Of a stretch of 64,000 nt of DNA, positions 62,472-64,000 are shown one piece after another. The notes beneath the pieces were generated by a model, which was given only the letters and a program-made list of their open reading frames with translations, was not told the DNA's origin and did not search any database. The stretch is from Desulfoplanes formicivorans. GTDB taxonomy: Bacteria; Desulfobacterota; Desulfovibrionia; Desulfovibrionales; Desulfomicrobiaceae. Where the stretch lies: assembly GCF_001748225.1 (NCBI RefSeq), contig NZ_BDFE01000015.1, forward strand, positions 186,001 to 250,000, in the 5' to 3' direction. Both the position numbers and the translations under genes were made by a program. Each line of letters starts with the position of its first letter. Position 1 is the first letter of the stretch.

Positions 62472-62498
62472 ATGACAGGCAAGCAAGAAGGAGAACCA

Positions 62499-63821
62499 AT
62501 GAAGACATCCATAGGACACATATCCCAACGCAAAATCCACGACGTGGGCATCCAGACCGGAGTGGACCGCCTGACCCCGGAACGGATTCAAGAAGTCGTC
62601 AATCAGGTCCTTCGGGGAGAAACCGGAGCCCGGCTTCAGGCCTACAGCGAAATATGCGTCCGCTGCGGTCTGTGCAGCGAGGCCTGTCATTTCTACCATT
62701 CCCATGACAAGGACCCCAGCTACTCACCCGTGGGCAAGGTCAGCCAGACCATCTGGCCCCTGCTGGAAAAAAAGGGTCGGGTCAGCCCGGAATTTGTCTA
62801 TCAGATGGCCCAGCTGGCATACACGGAATGCAACCTGTGCAAACGGTGCGTCCAGTACTGTCCCTTTGGCATTGATACCGCGTACATGATGCAGATCGTC
62901 CGCAGAATCTGCCACAAACTCGGGGTCACCCCCCAATATCTCCAGGATACGGCCCAAAGTCATGCCGCCACCATGAACCAGATGTGGGTCAAGGATGACG
63001 AATGGATCGACAGCCTGCAGTGGCAGGAGGAAGAGGCCAGGGATGAGATCCCGGACCTGCGCATCCCCTTGGATAAAAACGGGGCCGACATCTTCTATTC
63101 CGTGATCGGGCCAGAACCCAAGTTCAGAACCCAGCTCATCTATCAGGCCGCCGTGCTCATGAACGTCACGGGTCAGGACTGGACCATGCCTTCCATGCCC
63201 GGCTGGGACAACAGCGACATGGCCATGTATTCCGGCGATTACGAGATCATGGGGCGGCTCAAGCAGAAGCATTTTGAATCGGCCATGGATCTTCGGTGCA
63301 AACGGATCGTCATGGGCGAATGCGGTCATGCCTTCAGATCGGTTTACGACATGGGCAACAGGTGGCTCGGGTGGCGGTCCCATCCCATTCGGGTGATGCA
63401 TGCCCTTGAATTTTACTGGGAACTCATGGAGCAGGGTAAACTCAAGGTGGCCAAGACCTTTGACCAGCCCGTGACTCTGCATGATCCCTGTAACATTGTG
63501 CGTGGTCGGGGGCTGCATGAAAAGGCCAGAGAGGTTGTCCGTGCCTTTTGCCCCAATTTCATCGAAATGACCCCCAACAGGGAGCACAACTATTGCTGCT
63601 CGGCCGGAGGCGGGGTGATCAACTGCGGTCCTCCGTTCAAGAATACCCGGGTTACGGGCAACAGGGTCAAGGCGGATCAGCTGCGAAACACCGGGGCGGC
63701 CGTGTGCATTGCCCCGTGCCACAACTGTCACGGCGGACTCGAGGACATCATTCATACCTACAAACTGGATATGAAACTCATGTTCCTCATTGATATCATT
63801 TACGAATGCATGGAAAAATAG
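62499..63821 (+). CDS. tmcB: TmcB, HdrD-like iron-sulfur subunit
   Basis: The 440-residue protein has two ferredoxin motifs (CVRCGLCSEACHF and CNLCKRCVQYCPF) and two CCG-domain cysteine patterns in the C-terminal half (CNIVRGRG... NYCCSAGGG ... APCHNCHGG), as in HdrD and TmcB. Such proteins can bind a special [4Fe-4S] cluster that reduces disulfide-type partners; in Tmc this is the cytoplasmic module. The ATG at 62499 follows AAGGAGA. Confidence 0.94.
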   Translation: MKTSIGHISQRKIHDVGIQTGVDRLTPERIQEVVNQVLRGETGARLQAYSEICVRCGLCSEACHFYHSHDKDPSYSPVGKVSQTIWPLLEKKGRVSPEFVYQMAQLAYTECNLCKRCVQYCPFGIDTAYMMQIVRRICHKLGVTPQYLQDTAQSHAATMNQMWVKDDEWIDSLQWQEEEARDEIPDLRIPLDKNGADIFYSVIGPEPKFRTQLIYQAAVLMNVTGQDWTMPSMPGWDNSDMAMYSGDYEIMGRLKQKHFESAMDLRCKRIVMGECGHAFRSVYDMGNRWLGWRSHPIRVMHALEFYWELMEQGKLKVAKTFDQPVTLHDPCNIVRGRGLHEKAREVVRAFCPNFIEMTPNREHNYCCSAGGGVINCGPPFKNTRVTGNRVKADQLRNTGAAVCIAPCHNCHGGLEDIIHTYKLDMKLMFLIDIIYECMEK

Positions 63822-63830
63822 GAAATGCAC

Positions 63831-64000
63831 ATGGGAACGACAAACAATTCCGATCGCATACACGGCTTGGGATGGATTCCTGCGGCCATGATGGTCCTGA
63901 TGCTGGCCGTACTCGCTCTCCCGGGGATGGCCATGGCCCAGGAAGATATGACCATGATACGTTCGGACGCTTTTGAACATCATCAACGGCCAGCAGTCCG
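63831..64000 (+). CDS. tmcA: TmcA, type II cytochrome c3 (N-terminal part)
   Basis: The window ends about 57 codons into this gene. It has a signal peptide (basic start, hydrophobic WIPAAMMVLMLAVLALPGMAMA, then Ala-Gln) and a mature N-terminus EDMTMIRSDAFEHHQRPAV, which is typical of type II tetraheme cytochrome c3 before its first CxxCH. The ATG at 63825 two codons earlier is an alternative start. It lies 9 bp from the tmcB stop, so the operon runs D-C-B-A. Confidence 0.88.
   Translation, partial: MGTTNNSDRIHGLGWIPAAMMVLMLAVLALPGMAMAQEDMTMIRSDAFEHHQRPAV

Noticed and set aside
1-64000. CRISPR arrays, insertion sequences, prophage or rRNA genes
   Set aside because: No regularly spaced repeats, transposase or integrase motifs, or rRNA-like stretches were noticed on reading; a systematic search was not possible.

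Overview
The window looks like chromosomal DNA of a Gram-negative, anaerobic sulfate reducer of the Desulfovibrionales type. The pointers are a Tmc transmembrane redox complex (tmcD-C-B-A) at the right edge, archaeal-type early shikimate enzymes, a complex I operon without the NADH-oxidising nuoEFG module, outer-membrane proteins (TolC, FadL) and a heptose kinase for LPS. The species cannot be read from the sequence. I saw no phage, insertion sequence or CRISPR array; this is mostly core chromosome with short accessory stretches.

Layout. 1-8.5 kb: the end of a peptidoglycan-binding protein, a phosphoesterase, then a minus-strand translation block transcribed hisS, aspS, def, fmt, DUF116, rsmB. 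8.8-14 kb: a ClC channel, an unannotated 31-codon gene plus tRNA-Arg(TCG), TolC, CheX and an unknown protein. 14-18.8 kb (minus): possible zinc-ribbon ORF, holB, glgB, malQ. 19-26 kb (plus): aromatic amino-acid cluster (ADH synthase, DHQ synthase II, pheA, aroA, tyrA-like) preceded by a leader terminator, then glnA. 26-31 kb: UDP-sugar epimerase, parS, parA, an opposite-strand zinc-ribbon gene, parB, rfaE1. 31-34.5 kb: MerR-like regulator, lipoprotein, suhB-like phosphatase, split lysO and a 58-codon Cys-rich gene. 34.7-39.8 kb (minus): motB-motA, then an orphan periplasmic binding protein overlapping a hybrid histidine kinase. 40-51.7 kb (minus): a 13-gene complex I operon. 52-60 kb: TetR, FadL, FmdE-like protein, FetAB-like ABC pair, SDR, and a binding-protein/histidine-kinase fusion. 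60.5-64 kb: tmcD-C-B and the start of tmcA.

The two energy systems stand out. The complex I operon (nuoA-B-C-D-H-I-J-K, MrpD-like gene, small two-helix gene, nuoL-like, nuoM, nuoN) encodes four antiporter-type subunits instead of three, and no NADH module. Tmc is known to link periplasmic type II cytochrome c3 to a membrane/cytoplasmic HdrD-like module. Together they suggest electron entry from ferredoxin or periplasmic cytochromes rather than from NADH through NuoEF; that is inference.

Other points of interest: a consensus parS just upstream of parA and a second near-parS over the holB start codon; a probable attenuator before the aromatic operon; and a tiny membrane-protein gene apparently sharing a transcript with tRNA-Arg.
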